A stretch of 64,000 nt of DNA from Sandaracinus amylolyticus (lineage in GTDB: Bacteria; Myxococcota_A; Polyangia; Polyangiales; Sandaracinaceae), in contig NZ_CP070225.1 in the NCBI RefSeq assembly GCF_021631985.1, positions 7,130,001 through 7,194,000 of the forward strand, given 5' to 3'. The notes under the pieces are model-generated. The model was not told where the DNA came from and searched no databases. It saw only the letters and a list, made by a program, of their open reading frames with translations. Below are positions 17,394 to 26,119 of this stretch, piece after piece. The position numbers and the translations under genes are program-made. Within the stretch, counting starts at the first letter, position 1; every line of letters begins with the position of its first letter.

Positions 17394-18503
17394 TCACGGC
17401 GGCTTGCGGAGCGCATCCAGACCCCGCGCGGCGTAGTCGTCGCGGAGCGCTCGCACCGAGTCGCGTGATTCTCCAGTCGAGCGCGCCACGAGATCGATCG
17501 AGTGCCCGGTCGCGAGCATGATCAGGGCCCGCGCGCGCGCCCGCTCGCCTTCGTCGTCGGTCTCCTCGGCACGCTCACGGAGCTTCGCGTCGACGAACCC
17601 GGCGGGAGCGAGATCGGCGTCGGCGACGGGCGGATCGCTCGAGCTCGCGTGAGGGAAGAACAACAGCTCGTCGCCCGCGATCGAGATCCGGAACCGCGTG
17701 CTCAGCGAGATCACCGCGATCAAGGTTCGCTCGCCCGATTCGTCGAGCGCAGCGACGTCGTAGAGCGTGGCCCCCGGACAGAGCGTCGGATGATCGGTGA
17801 GCGTCCGCAGGAAGTCGGACCCTCCGGGCAGCGAGACCTGCACGCGCGGAACGAGCTCGAGCGCGCGAGCGCGAAGGTCCTGCCCGACGAGAGGCGCAAC
17901 CGGCAGCTCGTCGATCGCAGGCGGATGCTCGAACCCGTTCTTGCGAAGGAGATCGACTGCCTCCTGGAACGCGAGCTCGAGCACCGGCCGCAGCACCGAT
18001 TTCGTATCGGGGTCCACTCGCCCCGAGCGCGTCGAGAGCCGCGTGGCGGGTTGGAAGAACTCGGGCGCCTGCATGCCGTCGGGATCGGTGACGAAGAGAA
18101 GATTCGCGACGCTGCGCGCGCCCTCCGGCGCTCCGTCGTCGAAGAACTTCAGCGCGACGCCGATGAGGTAGTCGTTGAGTGGCGTGCGCCCGCACTCCAC
18201 CTGCAGCATCCGCGGCTCGGGCGTGTTCGAGAAGCGCGCGAGGGCGATCTGCGGGCGCGCGAGCGGGCCTCCCAGAGCGACGCGCGGAGTCCATGACACG
18301 AGCGCATACGCGCCCTGCGAGTGGAAGACGCGCGGATATCCCTCCGGACGTAGATCGCCGCGGTGTCGGAACACGATTCCGAGGCGGTGAGCGTTCGTCT
18401 GGTCCTGATATGCCTCGTCACCGGGCTGCGGCATCGGCGTGTCCGACGGGACGCAACGGTCCCAGAGCCACTGCAGCGCAGGGCTCACGCTCGGGGGCCA
18501 CAT
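17394..18503 (-). CDS. Catalase-like (heme) domain protein with C-terminal HTH-like tail
   Basis: 369 residues. The start ATG overlaps the lipoxygenase stop (TGATG at 18503). The region 56-140 follows the catalase core: YPRVFHSQGAYALVSW with a candidate distal His61, IALARFSNTPEPRMLQ, then LIGVALKFFDDG and SVANLLFVTDPDG with a candidate distal Asn134. It is shorter than catalases and I find no obvious R-x-x-x-Y proximal heme-ligand segment. Residues 320-369 (RARALIMLATGHSIDLVARS ... SRDSVRALRDDYAARGLDAL) look like a helix-turn-helix of the kind found at IS630 transposase N-termini. By analogy with catalase-related proteins that work with lipoxygenases, it may process fatty-acid hydroperoxides. 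That role is inference. Confidence 0.72.
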   Translation of the reverse strand: MWPPSVSPALQWLWDRCVPSDTPMPQPGDEAYQDQTNAHRLGIVFRHRGDLRPEGYPRVFHSQGAYALVSWTPRVALGGPLARPQIALARFSNTPEPRMLQVECGRTPLNDYLIGVALKFFDDGAPEGARSVANLLFVTDPDGMQAPEFFQPATRLSTRSGRVDPDTKSVLRPVLELAFQEAVDLLRKNGFEHPPAIDELPVAPLVGQDLRARALELVPRVQVSLPGGSDFLRTLTDHPTLCPGATLYDVAALDESGERTLIAVISLSTRFRISIAGDELLFFPHASSSDPPVADADLAPAGFVDAKLRERAEETDDEGERARARALIMLATGHSIDLVARSTGESRDSVRALRDDYAARGLDALRKPP

Positions 18504-20287
18504 CAGATCGCCACCCACAACCGCAGCCGCTTCAGCTCGAAGTCGGCCGCTCCGAGCGCGGCCTCCTCGTCCTGGAGATGCGTCATCAGCGTGACCAGGA
18601 TCGCGTGATCCGCCTCGTCGAGCACCGCAGGGTCGTCCGGGCTCCGTCGGACGTAGCGCTCGGGATTGGCGTCGATATCGACCCAGCGTCCGTACTTCGT
18701 ATTCGACAGGACGTCGGCGAGCAGACACTGCATGAGCGCATCACCACGCTCCGGCGCTGCTCGCTCGAGCCAGTCGGCGTACTCGGGCTCGGGCGGCGAC
18801 TTCGCGCGCAGCGCGAATGCCGCGAACGCGGGGTCGCCTCCGACGTCCCACTGCTGATCGTTCGCCCAGGTATGGAAGAACGTCGCGTGATAGATGGCGT
18901 GGTGAACGAGCTTGCGCAGGTCGTCGACCCTCGCAATCGGGGGGACGGGGCCCGCGCTCCAGGGTCTACCGGCGGGCGCGCGCCGCGCGTGCCCGATGGC
19001 AGCGTGGAACCGCTCGATCTCCCCCCAGTGCGCGCGGATCGCGGCGTCGTTGGCCTCGAACCAGGCCTCGAGGAACGCGTCGACACCGCGCGCGAACGCG
19101 GCGCCGGCCCGTCGATACCGGCTCGACGGATGCGGCGTGGGAGGGACCCACGTGCTCCACGCGTTCCGTTCCAGCACCTCGGTCAAGACAGTGCCGAACG
19201 CTTCGGCCGCGAGACCGCTCGTGACCGCCAGGATGCTGCCTTCGCCGAACACGAGCGGGACACCGAGGTCGTCGATCTCGACGACGGAGCGAAGGAAGGG
19301 TCTGAGGAGCGAGAAGACGGGGCTCTGCGCGTCCCCTTCGAACATGGCGTCGACGGCGCGCCGATAGACCTCGGTCACGACGTGACCACGGCCGAGGTGC
19401 CCGCGGAGCTGCCCGTCGAGCAGGAGCGCGGTCCGCGCGCAATGCTCCGCGTACTGCCACGCTGCTCCGGCGCTCGGCTCGTAGCGTTGATGTTGGGTGC
19501 CGTGGAACGCGACCGAGATTGCCTTCACCGTGCGCGCCGACGGGTCTCCGGTGAGCTCGATGCGTACCGAAGGGGCGAAGTAGCCCGCCGAACTCCCTTG
19601 AAGAGCTCGCCAGTCGATGTCGATCACGTCCTGATCGGGATCGTGCGGCGAGAGTCCGTCGAACAGGAGCTCGGCGAGCGCGGGGCGCCGCGGTGCCGGC
19701 ACCTCGATGGGATACGCTGGATCGACCAGGCGCGCGTGCTTCGCCCACTCGGCGTAGCCCTCGTGCATCCCGGCGCGGGCCCACGACTTCGACTGCTGCT
19801 CCGCGTCGGCGAACGACGGCAGGGGATTCGCGCGATTGGTGAACCACATCGACCGCGTGAACGCGAGGAGCGCCGTCCGATCGTCGGGGTACACGCCCGC
19901 GTGCGAGCCGACGTACGCATGCAGCGCGAGCATCGCGATCGGCCGCGCGATCACGCGCGACGCGTATTCTTCGTGCCAGCGCGAGTCCCGCTCACCGGGC
20001 GGCGGATTCAACAGCGCATTGGCGACCCGACCGGTGGAGAGCGCGATGAGCTCCGACGCGAGCGCCCAGGAGCCCTCGTCGAGATTCGCGAGCAGCGAGA
20101 CGAATGCCACGCGCCGCTCGAACGGGTCCGAGGTGGCCACGCCGGCCTTTTGGAGGAGCGCGTCGAGCAAGCCCCAGTCTGGGTGCTCCGGTACATTGAA
20201 CATCGCGAGACCGCCGCTCGCGTCCGGCAGCTTCAGATCGAACGCGTCATCGCCGATGTGGAATTGCAGCACTCGGTCAGAGCTCAT
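18503..20287 (-). CDS. Lipoxygenase-family protein
   Basis: 594 residues. Iron-ligand pattern of the lipoxygenase fold: W-Q-Y-A-E...LLLDGQLRGHLGRGHVVTEVYR gives H297-x4-H302, VHHAIYHATFFHTWANDQQW gives H472 and N476 four residues apart, and the chain ends exactly in Ile594 (RLWVAI), matching the C-terminal Ile carboxylate ligand. No signal peptide is visible. Lipoxygenases add O2 to polyunsaturated fatty acids to give hydroperoxides. The start ATG lies 15 bp after the kinase gene, and the stop overlaps the catalase-like gene, so product hand-off between the two is plausible. Positional specificity cannot be read from the sequence. Confidence 0.83.
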   Translation of the reverse strand: MSSDRVLQFHIGDDAFDLKLPDASGGLAMFNVPEHPDWGLLDALLQKAGVATSDPFERRVAFVSLLANLDEGSWALASELIALSTGRVANALLNPPPGERDSRWHEEYASRVIARPIAMLALHAYVGSHAGVYPDDRTALLAFTRSMWFTNRANPLPSFADAEQQSKSWARAGMHEGYAEWAKHARLVDPAYPIEVPAPRRPALAELLFDGLSPHDPDQDVIDIDWRALQGSSAGYFAPSVRIELTGDPSARTVKAISVAFHGTQHQRYEPSAGAAWQYAEHCARTALLLDGQLRGHLGRGHVVTEVYRRAVDAMFEGDAQSPVFSLLRPFLRSVVEIDDLGVPLVFGEGSILAVTSGLAAEAFGTVLTEVLERNAWSTWVPPTPHPSSRYRRAGAAFARGVDAFLEAWFEANDAAIRAHWGEIERFHAAIGHARRAPAGRPWSAGPVPPIARVDDLRKLVHHAIYHATFFHTWANDQQWDVGGDPAFAAFALRAKSPPEPEYADWLERAAPERGDALMQCLLADVLSNTKYGRWVDIDANPERYVRRSPDDPAVLDEADHAILVTLMTHLQDEEAALGAADFELKRLRLWVAI

Positions 20288-20302
20288 CCGACTCTCCCCC
20301 TC

Positions 20303-23300
20303 TCAGGCCGAACGTGTCGGCGAAACCAATCTGCAGAACGGATTCACGATCGCCCCATCTCCGTCGCATCCCGCTTCTCGCCAGAGCCTCGCGTACGTGA
20401 GCAGCCCACTCTGCTCGAGCGCGTGCGCCGCTCGATCCGAGAGCGCCGACGCTCGCTCGTCGCGCGCTGCGCGAGCCAGGTTCGCGCGCAGCACCAGCCC
20501 CAGCGCAGAAGCCCAATCGGTGCGCTCGCGATCGAGCTTCGCGATCGATGTGCGGACGATGTGGTCACGGCGTCGCGCATGCGCGATGAGACCGTGGAAC
20601 CAAGCCAGCTCGATCCGATTGGCCTGCGCACCGACGGCCCAACGCGAGCGGTCGAAACGAGCGAAGTACTCCTCGAAGCGATCGTGACGTCCCGCGCAGA
20701 GATCGATCTGCACGCGAGCGCGAAGGTAGAGGTACTCGAGCGCCGGAGGGCGCACTCCATTCCAGGGCGACATCGCCCGCTCCAGGCGCTCCAGAGCGGC
20801 CTCGGGACGATTCCGCGCGAGCTCGAGCAGATATCCAGCGCCGACCTCGAGCAGCGCACCGATCAGACGATCACCGACGACGTGCAGCGTCTCCTGCACG
20901 TCGGGGAGCTCGCGCTCCAACACGTCCAGGCGATCGAGCCAGGCATCGGCGAGACAGACGTGCGCGCGGGCGAGCGACAGGGGCCAACGCGCGCCGCCGA
21001 GTCGTTCGTACGCGAGCGCCGCGCTCGAGAGGAGCGGGCGGGCCTCCGCGAAGCGCGCGGTCATGAACGCCTCGTAGCCGCGCGCGGCGAGCACATACGC
21101 GCGCGCCTCGGGATCGTCGACGGCGTCCTCGAGCGCTCGCAGCTCGGCGTCGACGCGCAGACGTGCCGGCGCCCGCGTGCCCCGCATCACGCCCGTGTAG
21201 ACGAGCTCGTTGGCGGTCGCGCGAAGGAGCTGCGGCCCCGGACCGAGCTCACGAGCCCAGCGCAGCATCCGCGACTGGAACGTCGCGCCCGTGACCGTGT
21301 CGACGATCCCGTAGATGCTCGAGAGGGACGCGAGCGTGTCACAGCCCTGCTCGAGACGATGCGCGTCGATCGGCGCCCGCCGCGGCAGTCCGGACGAGAG
21401 GGCCAGCGAGGCGCGCTCACGGAAGAACCCCAACGCAGCGCCGACCGCGCCGCTCGGGCGGCGCATGCCCAGCGACGACAGCGCCCGGTCGATCAGTGGA
21501 AACGCGCGCTCGAGGTCTCCGCTCGAGAGGAGCAGGTTCGCTGCCGCGGCGCGAAAGCGATCTGCGCCCTCGACGCCGAGCTCCTCGCTCGCGCGCAAGC
21601 ACAGCTCCACTGCGCGCGTCGGGCGACCCGCGAGCGACAGGCAGCGCACCCATGCGTCCACGACGCGCGCGAACGCAGTGTCGTCGGCGCGCACGGCGAG
21701 CTCGTACATGTCCGCCGCCTGACCGAATGCGAGGCCTCGCTCGGCGCGCAGCGCAGCCTCGAGCGCGCGCTCGTGCGCTGCGGCCCAGTCGTGCGCAGTC
21801 TCGTACAGGCGCGCGAGCACCGCAGGCTCCGCGCGGCCGGTATCCGCCCATGCCCTCGCGACCGAGGCGGACGCGCGTCGCACGTCGTTCTGTGTGGCTG
21901 CAGCGGTGATCCGCTGTCGCATGCTCTCTTGTGAGAACGAGAGCGCCGGAGCGTCCGAGCGCCGAACCGCGTCGAGCGCTCCGGAGCGGCAGAGCCCGAA
22001 CAGAGCGCGCGCACGGTCCTCGTGCCCGCTGGCCGCGAGGATCACGTGCGCGGGAACGGGTGCTCCGCAGACCGCGATCTGCAGCAACACATCCCGCGCC
22101 GTCGCATCGAGCGCCCCATCACCGCCGCTCGCGGCCAGCACCTCGCGAGCGAGCTCGATCGTGAGGTACGCGTTGCCTTCGCTCTGGTCGGCGATCGACT
22201 CGGTGCGCGCGCCCGCTCCGTGCGCGCTCGCGAGCTCGCACGTGATCGCTCGCGGCAGCGGCCCGAGCTGCACGCCGTCACCCAGCGCGCTCCGATCGAG
22301 CGCGCTCAGCAAGGGGCCCTCGTGCGCTCGGTATGTGAGCACGACCGCAGTGCGCTCCGGCTCGTCGCGGATGCACTGCGCGAGGATCGTCGCGGAGTCC
22401 GCGTCGATCGCGTGCGCATCGTCGATCCACAAGATCGTCGGCGCTCGCTCGCCGAGCCCACGCAGGGCTCCGCGCACGGCGCCGACGAGCGCGCCGATCT
22501 CGACCGGCACTGCGGGAGGCGGCTCGACGTGGGCGACCAGTGCGGGGAACGCGTGCAGCAGCGCGGTCCGCTGCGCCGGCGGGAGCGAGCCCAGGATCTC
22601 GGGGAACGCGGGATCGTCGGCCATCGCGTCGACCACGCCGTCGAGAGCCTGGAAGCGGAGCGACTCGATCGGGTCGCAGCGGCTCGCGAGGAGCCGGGCG
22701 CCGAGCGCGTCACGGGCCATCGAAACAGCCGCGCGGACGACGGCTGTCTTCCCGATCCCCGCGGGACCGCAGACGTGCACGACTGCGAATCGCTGCTGCC
22801 CGGTCGCGATGCGTGCGGCGAGCGAGTCGATCTCGGCATCGCGCCCGACGACACGTGCCGTCGAAGGCTCGCGCGTGCTCCCACCGAGCGCTCGCGCGAG
22901 CTCGTCCGCGGAGGGCCGCCGCGTCGCATCGGGCAGGAGCGCGAGCGACAGGAGCCTCTGGAGATCGTCCGAGATCGGAGCGCGGAGATACCTCGACCAC
23001 GAAGGCGCGGGCCGCTCCGATGCCGTCATGGCCCACGGCCGCGCAAACCGCCGCCCGGCCAAGAGCTCGATCGCAGTCGCTGCGGCGGAGAACACGTCCG
23101 ACGCGGCGTCACGCCGAGCCCTGTACACCGTCTCCGGAGCTGCGTAGTGCAGCGTGCCCGCGAAGCGCCGCCCGACCGTGCCCGCGCCGGTCGACGTCGC
23201 GAGCCCGAAGTCGAGCAGCACGGCTCGTCCGGCGCGGTCGACGAGGACGTTCGAGGGCTTCACGTCGCCGTGGACGACGCCGGCGGTGTGCAGCGCGGCG

Positions 23301-23809
23301 AGCGCCTCGAACACCTGTCGAACGAGGTCGGTGGCGCCGACGAGCTCGACGGCGTCGGACGACGACGCGTCCACGATCTCCATCGATAGGACGAGGCGCC
23401 CTTCGACCTCGAGCAGCTCGTAGAACTGGACGAGCCCGCGATGCCGCAAGTGTCGCAGCAGTCGGAACTCTCGCTTCAATGCGCGCGCCTCGTCGGCGCT
23501 GCGTTGTGCCAGGAGCTTCAGCGCGACGTCCGCGCCGAGGTCGCGGTCACGTGCCGCCCATACCGTCCCCGATGCGCCGGCGCCGAGCAGCCCACGAACC
23601 TCGAATCGTTGGCCGAGCTCCGGGAGTGTCTGAGCCGCGTGGGTGGAGTGCACGTCGACCGCATGCGAGCGGCGCCATCGCCGGCTCACGACGCGAGCGT
23701 CGCCGAGGGCTCTCCGGCGTGTCAACGCGCGCCGAGCGGGCGCACGCGTCACCGCCGCAGCGTCCGCGCGCGGCAGCGCTCCGGACGCAGCGTCGCCATG
23801 ACGAGCCAT
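20303..23809 (-). CDS. Ser/Thr protein kinase fused to AAA ATPase and TPR-like region
   Basis: 1168 residues. Hanks-type kinase domain at about 69-310: glycine loop GAGASGTVW (76-84), Lys98 in VALKLL, catalytic loop HGDVKPSN with Asp182 (no preceding Arg, so a non-RD kinase), DFG at 200-202 and GTLHYAAPE. Next is an AAA/MalT-like ATPase with Walker A GPAGIGKT (348-355) and Walker B ILWIDDAHAID. A long Ala/Leu/Arg-rich helical repeat region then runs to the end. No HTH is seen. Such kinase-ATPase proteins are signal-integration hubs in myxobacteria. It heads the run that encodes the lipoxygenase and catalase-like proteins. The N-terminal 50 residues are Arg/Ala-rich and the true start may be further downstream. 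Confidence 0.9.
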   Translation of the reverse strand: MARHGDAASGALPRADAAAVTRAPARRALTRRRALGDARVVSRRWRRSHAVDVHSTHAAQTLPELGQRFEVRGLLGAGASGTVWAARDRDLGADVALKLLAQRSADEARALKREFRLLRHLRHRGLVQFYELLEVEGRLVLSMEIVDASSSDAVELVGATDLVRQVFEALAALHTAGVVHGDVKPSNVLVDRAGRAVLLDFGLATSTGAGTVGRRFAGTLHYAAPETVYRARRDAASDVFSAAATAIELLAGRRFARPWAMTASERPAPSWSRYLRAPISDDLQRLLSLALLPDATRRPSADELARALGGSTREPSTARVVGRDAEIDSLAARIATGQQRFAVVHVCGPAGIGKTAVVRAAVSMARDALGARLLASRCDPIESLRFQALDGVVDAMADDPAFPEILGSLPPAQRTALLHAFPALVAHVEPPPAVPVEIGALVGAVRGALRGLGERAPTILWIDDAHAIDADSATILAQCIRDEPERTAVVLTYRAHEGPLLSALDRSALGDGVQLGPLPRAITCELASAHGAGARTESIADQSEGNAYLTIELAREVLAASGGDGALDATARDVLLQIAVCGAPVPAHVILAASGHEDRARALFGLCRSGALDAVRRSDAPALSFSQESMRQRITAAATQNDVRRASASVARAWADTGRAEPAVLARLYETAHDWAAAHERALEAALRAERGLAFGQAADMYELAVRADDTAFARVVDAWVRCLSLAGRPTRAVELCLRASEELGVEGADRFRAAAANLLLSSGDLERAFPLIDRALSSLGMRRPSGAVGAALGFFRERASLALSSGLPRRAPIDAHRLEQGCDTLASLSSIYGIVDTVTGATFQSRMLRWARELGPGPQLLRATANELVYTGVMRGTRAPARLRVDAELRALEDAVDDPEARAYVLAARGYEAFMTARFAEARPLLSSAALAYERLGGARWPLSLARAHVCLADAWLDRLDVLERELPDVQETLHVVGDRLIGALLEVGAGYLLELARNRPEAALERLERAMSPWNGVRPPALEYLYLRARVQIDLCAGRHDRFEEYFARFDRSRWAVGAQANRIELAWFHGLIAHARRRDHIVRTSIAKLDRERTDWASALGLVLRANLARAARDERASALSDRAAHALEQSGLLTYARLWREAGCDGDGAIVNPFCRLVSPTRSA

Positions 23810-23903
23810 GCATCGGATGATCGATGACCACCCTTATCGCATCCATCCCACGAACGGGTCAGCTCGCGCATCCACGGTGACGATTGCGTCGAACGGGCGA
23901 CCG

Positions 23904-24503
23904 CTAGAACACGAGCTCGACGAAGTCCGCTCCGACGCGCGCCGAGATCGGTGCTCGGTCCACGGCGACACCAGCGAGATCGCCGCGCGGCTGGACGCCC
24001 CTCGTGAGCACCTCGCGATCGAATCGAGCGCGAGCGCTCCCGAGCATGTCGCGCAGCTCGGAGTGCTCGAACACGAGCCGCCCCTCGCCGGCGCGCGCCG
24101 TCACCCTGATCGCGTCCTCGGTGCGGACGAACGCGAGGGCCACCGCGACGTCGAGCCGCGCGACCGCACCGCGCCCGTCGTCGGTCGTCGCGTCCCCGAC
24201 AACCACTCGCCGCCGGCCGACGAGCACGAAGTGGATCGTGAGGGCCACGCCCGCGCCACTCGGAGCAGCGTCGATCGAGGCCACCTCGAGCACGAGCTGG
24301 TCGTACCGGACGTCGCCGATCGTGATCGGATCGTCCAGCCAGCTCGCGGCGTCGAGCACCGCTTCGCGAGTAGCGTTCGCCACGTCGCGTTCTGTCGTCG
24401 AGCGCTCCACCGCGACCGTCGTGGTCTGGGCCCGCGCCTCGGCCGCCACGAGCCACACGACGGCTGCGCAGACGAGCACGACGGTCGTTCGCAGAAACTT
24501 CAC
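23904..24503 (-). CDS. Exported hypothetical protein, last gene of the envelope/protease operon
   Basis: 199 residues from GTG 24503. The N-terminus VKFLRTTVVLVCAAVVWLVAAEARAQ is a clear Sec signal peptide ending in A-R-A. The mature part is beta-rich (YDQLVLEVASIDA, GVALTIHFVLVGRRRVVVGD, LDVAVALAFVRTEDAIRVTA) and ends GADFVELVF. The GTG start overlaps the preceding gene's TGA (GTGA), so translation is coupled. No family is recognised. The upstream part of the same frame is Arg-rich shadow sequence and was excluded. Confidence 0.75.
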   Translation of the reverse strand: MKFLRTTVVLVCAAVVWLVAAEARAQTTTVAVERSTTERDVANATREAVLDAASWLDDPITIGDVRYDQLVLEVASIDAAPSGAGVALTIHFVLVGRRRVVVGDATTDDGRGAVARLDVAVALAFVRTEDAIRVTARAGEGRLVFEHSELRDMLGSARARFDREVLTRGVQPRGDLAGVAVDRAPISARVGADFVELVF

Positions 24504-26119
24504 AGCGAGACCACAGCGACGTCGGCGTGCCCGAGGATGGACGCACGCACGTGGATGCCGGCGTCGGAGACTGCGAGGTCGTCGACGCGAATGGGATCGA
24601 GCGACACGTCGACGTGCACGGCATCCGACGAGGCGCTCTCGAAGGCGACTTCGATCGATCGCGTGATGCGATCGAGATGCGCGCCGACGGGCCATCTCAG
24701 CGAGGGCACGAGGCCCACCAGGAGCGCGTCGGGGTCGACCTGCCCAGCCGCGCGGCGGATCTGCGCGGCTGAGTCGTCGCGGAAGCGGAGGTTCGTGAGT
24801 CGCACCTCGCGCGCCGCGGGGTCGTAGTCGAGATCCCCGAGCACGATCACGCGTCCGGAGATCGTCCCACCGAGGTCGAGCTGCACCGCAACGGCCGAGC
24901 CGTCGTTGGCGACCACGACCCTCGCGGCACACGCGAACGGCGTTCCGGAGGGCGGAAAGCGCTGACCAGCGAGCACGCGATTCGCTTCGCGTGTGAGGAC
25001 ATTCCACGGTAGCAGCTGAGCCGCCGCGATGGACAGCGCTTCACTTGCGCCAGGCTCGAGACGCTGCAGCAGTGGAATCGGCGGCTCGGGCGTTGCGCTG
25101 GGCTCGGCGCTCGACCATTGAGCCCGGCCCGTGATCGCGATCCGACTGCGGATCGCGCCATCCTCGAGCCAGGGATCGGCGGCCGCGACTGAGGTCGGCA
25201 CGACGCGCAGCCACGCAGCGCCGTCCACGAGCTCGAGCTGCCTCGGCCGCACCAGGCTCTGCCAGAACGGCTCGACGTGGTCGCGCACAGCAGCCCGCTC
25301 GCGAACCGCGTCGTTGGCTCGCTCGACACCCTGCTCGAGCGCCCGGGCCAGCGCGCGATCCAGGCCCCGCCGCGCGGCGGGGGTGAAAAGCCGCGGAACG
25401 GTCGGGATCGCGGCGCAGAAGGGCGCCGCCCCCGCGCCGAAGGTCAAGATCGAGCCCGCGACACACGCGGCGGTGAGCCAGCCTTCGTTCTCGAGGTGCG
25501 GGTCGCAACCGACGATGTGCACAGGGTCGCGCAGACTCGCCGAGAGCTGGAGAGACCAGTCCGGCTGCCAACTCCCGCGCACATCCGCCGCGACATCGAC
25601 TCGTCGATTCGATCCGCACGTCAGGATCAACACACCGGGCGCGGTGCCCGAGTGTCGCGCGCGTGCCCAATACGTGATCTCCGAATGCAGCGCGAGCGTG
25701 TATCCGGCTCGGGGCGCGAGGATGCCAATCGGCCCACGCGAAGCGCCGAACTGGAACTGAATCCCGTCGTCCGTCGACTCCCATCCTCCACCGCCATACG
25801 CGATCGGAGTGCGCGCCGCAGCCTCGGTGGCGGCCGACGCCGGGATGGAGACCGGGATCGAGATGGCGAAATCGGTCGGGGGTGGATCGCTCGGCGTGCC
25901 CGACGCCGCCGTGGGGAGCGCGGGAATCGCGACCTGGTACGCGAGCGGCGCGGGCTCGCACGCGAACGTGGGTGTCGTGACGACGACGTCGTCGTCGAGT
26001 AGCTCGTCCCCGGTGTCCGAGTCGACGGGCTCGAGCGGGGTGGGGTCGCGGGCGGCACCACACCCCGAGAGCCACCCGACGAGGCACGCGAGAGCGGCGC
26101 CCCGCGCGTCACCGTGCAT
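24500..26119 (-). CDS. DUF4403-like lipoprotein
   Basis: 539 residues from ATG 26119. The signal ends with the lipobox LSGC (Cys about 20). After an acidic linker (PVDSDTGDELLDDD) the chain shows the DUF4403 pattern: FAISIPVSIPASAAT, the GGGGWESTDDGIQF section, LVDGAAWLRVVPTSV, paired VVVANDGSAVAVQLDLGG and VIVLGDLDYDPAAREVRLTNL blocks, and a final run of beta strands. The layout parallels the clearer DUF4403 protein at 31858-33240, so the two are likely paralogues at either end of the same operon. The fold is a tubular lipid-binding-like or BPI-like candidate, which is only an inference. It overlaps the metzincin gene by 11 bp. Confidence 0.75.
   Translation of the reverse strand: MHGDARGAALACLVGWLSGCGAARDPTPLEPVDSDTGDELLDDDVVVTTPTFACEPAPLAYQVAIPALPTAASGTPSDPPPTDFAISIPVSIPASAATEAAARTPIAYGGGGWESTDDGIQFQFGASRGPIGILAPRAGYTLALHSEITYWARARHSGTAPGVLILTCGSNRRVDVAADVRGSWQPDWSLQLSASLRDPVHIVGCDPHLENEGWLTAACVAGSILTFGAGAAPFCAAIPTVPRLFTPAARRGLDRALARALEQGVERANDAVRERAAVRDHVEPFWQSLVRPRQLELVDGAAWLRVVPTSVAAADPWLEDGAIRSRIAITGRAQWSSAEPSATPEPPIPLLQRLEPGASEALSIAAAQLLPWNVLTREANRVLAGQRFPPSGTPFACAARVVVANDGSAVAVQLDLGGTISGRVIVLGDLDYDPAAREVRLTNLRFRDDSAAQIRRAAGQVDPDALLVGLVPSLRWPVGAHLDRITRSIEVAFESASSDAVHVDVSLDPIRVDDLAVSDAGIHVRASILGHADVAVVSL

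Noticed and set aside
18179-21934. 1251-codon open frame on the plus strand over the lipoxygenase and kinase genes
   Set aside because: Spans parts of two real minus-strand genes and has no domain.
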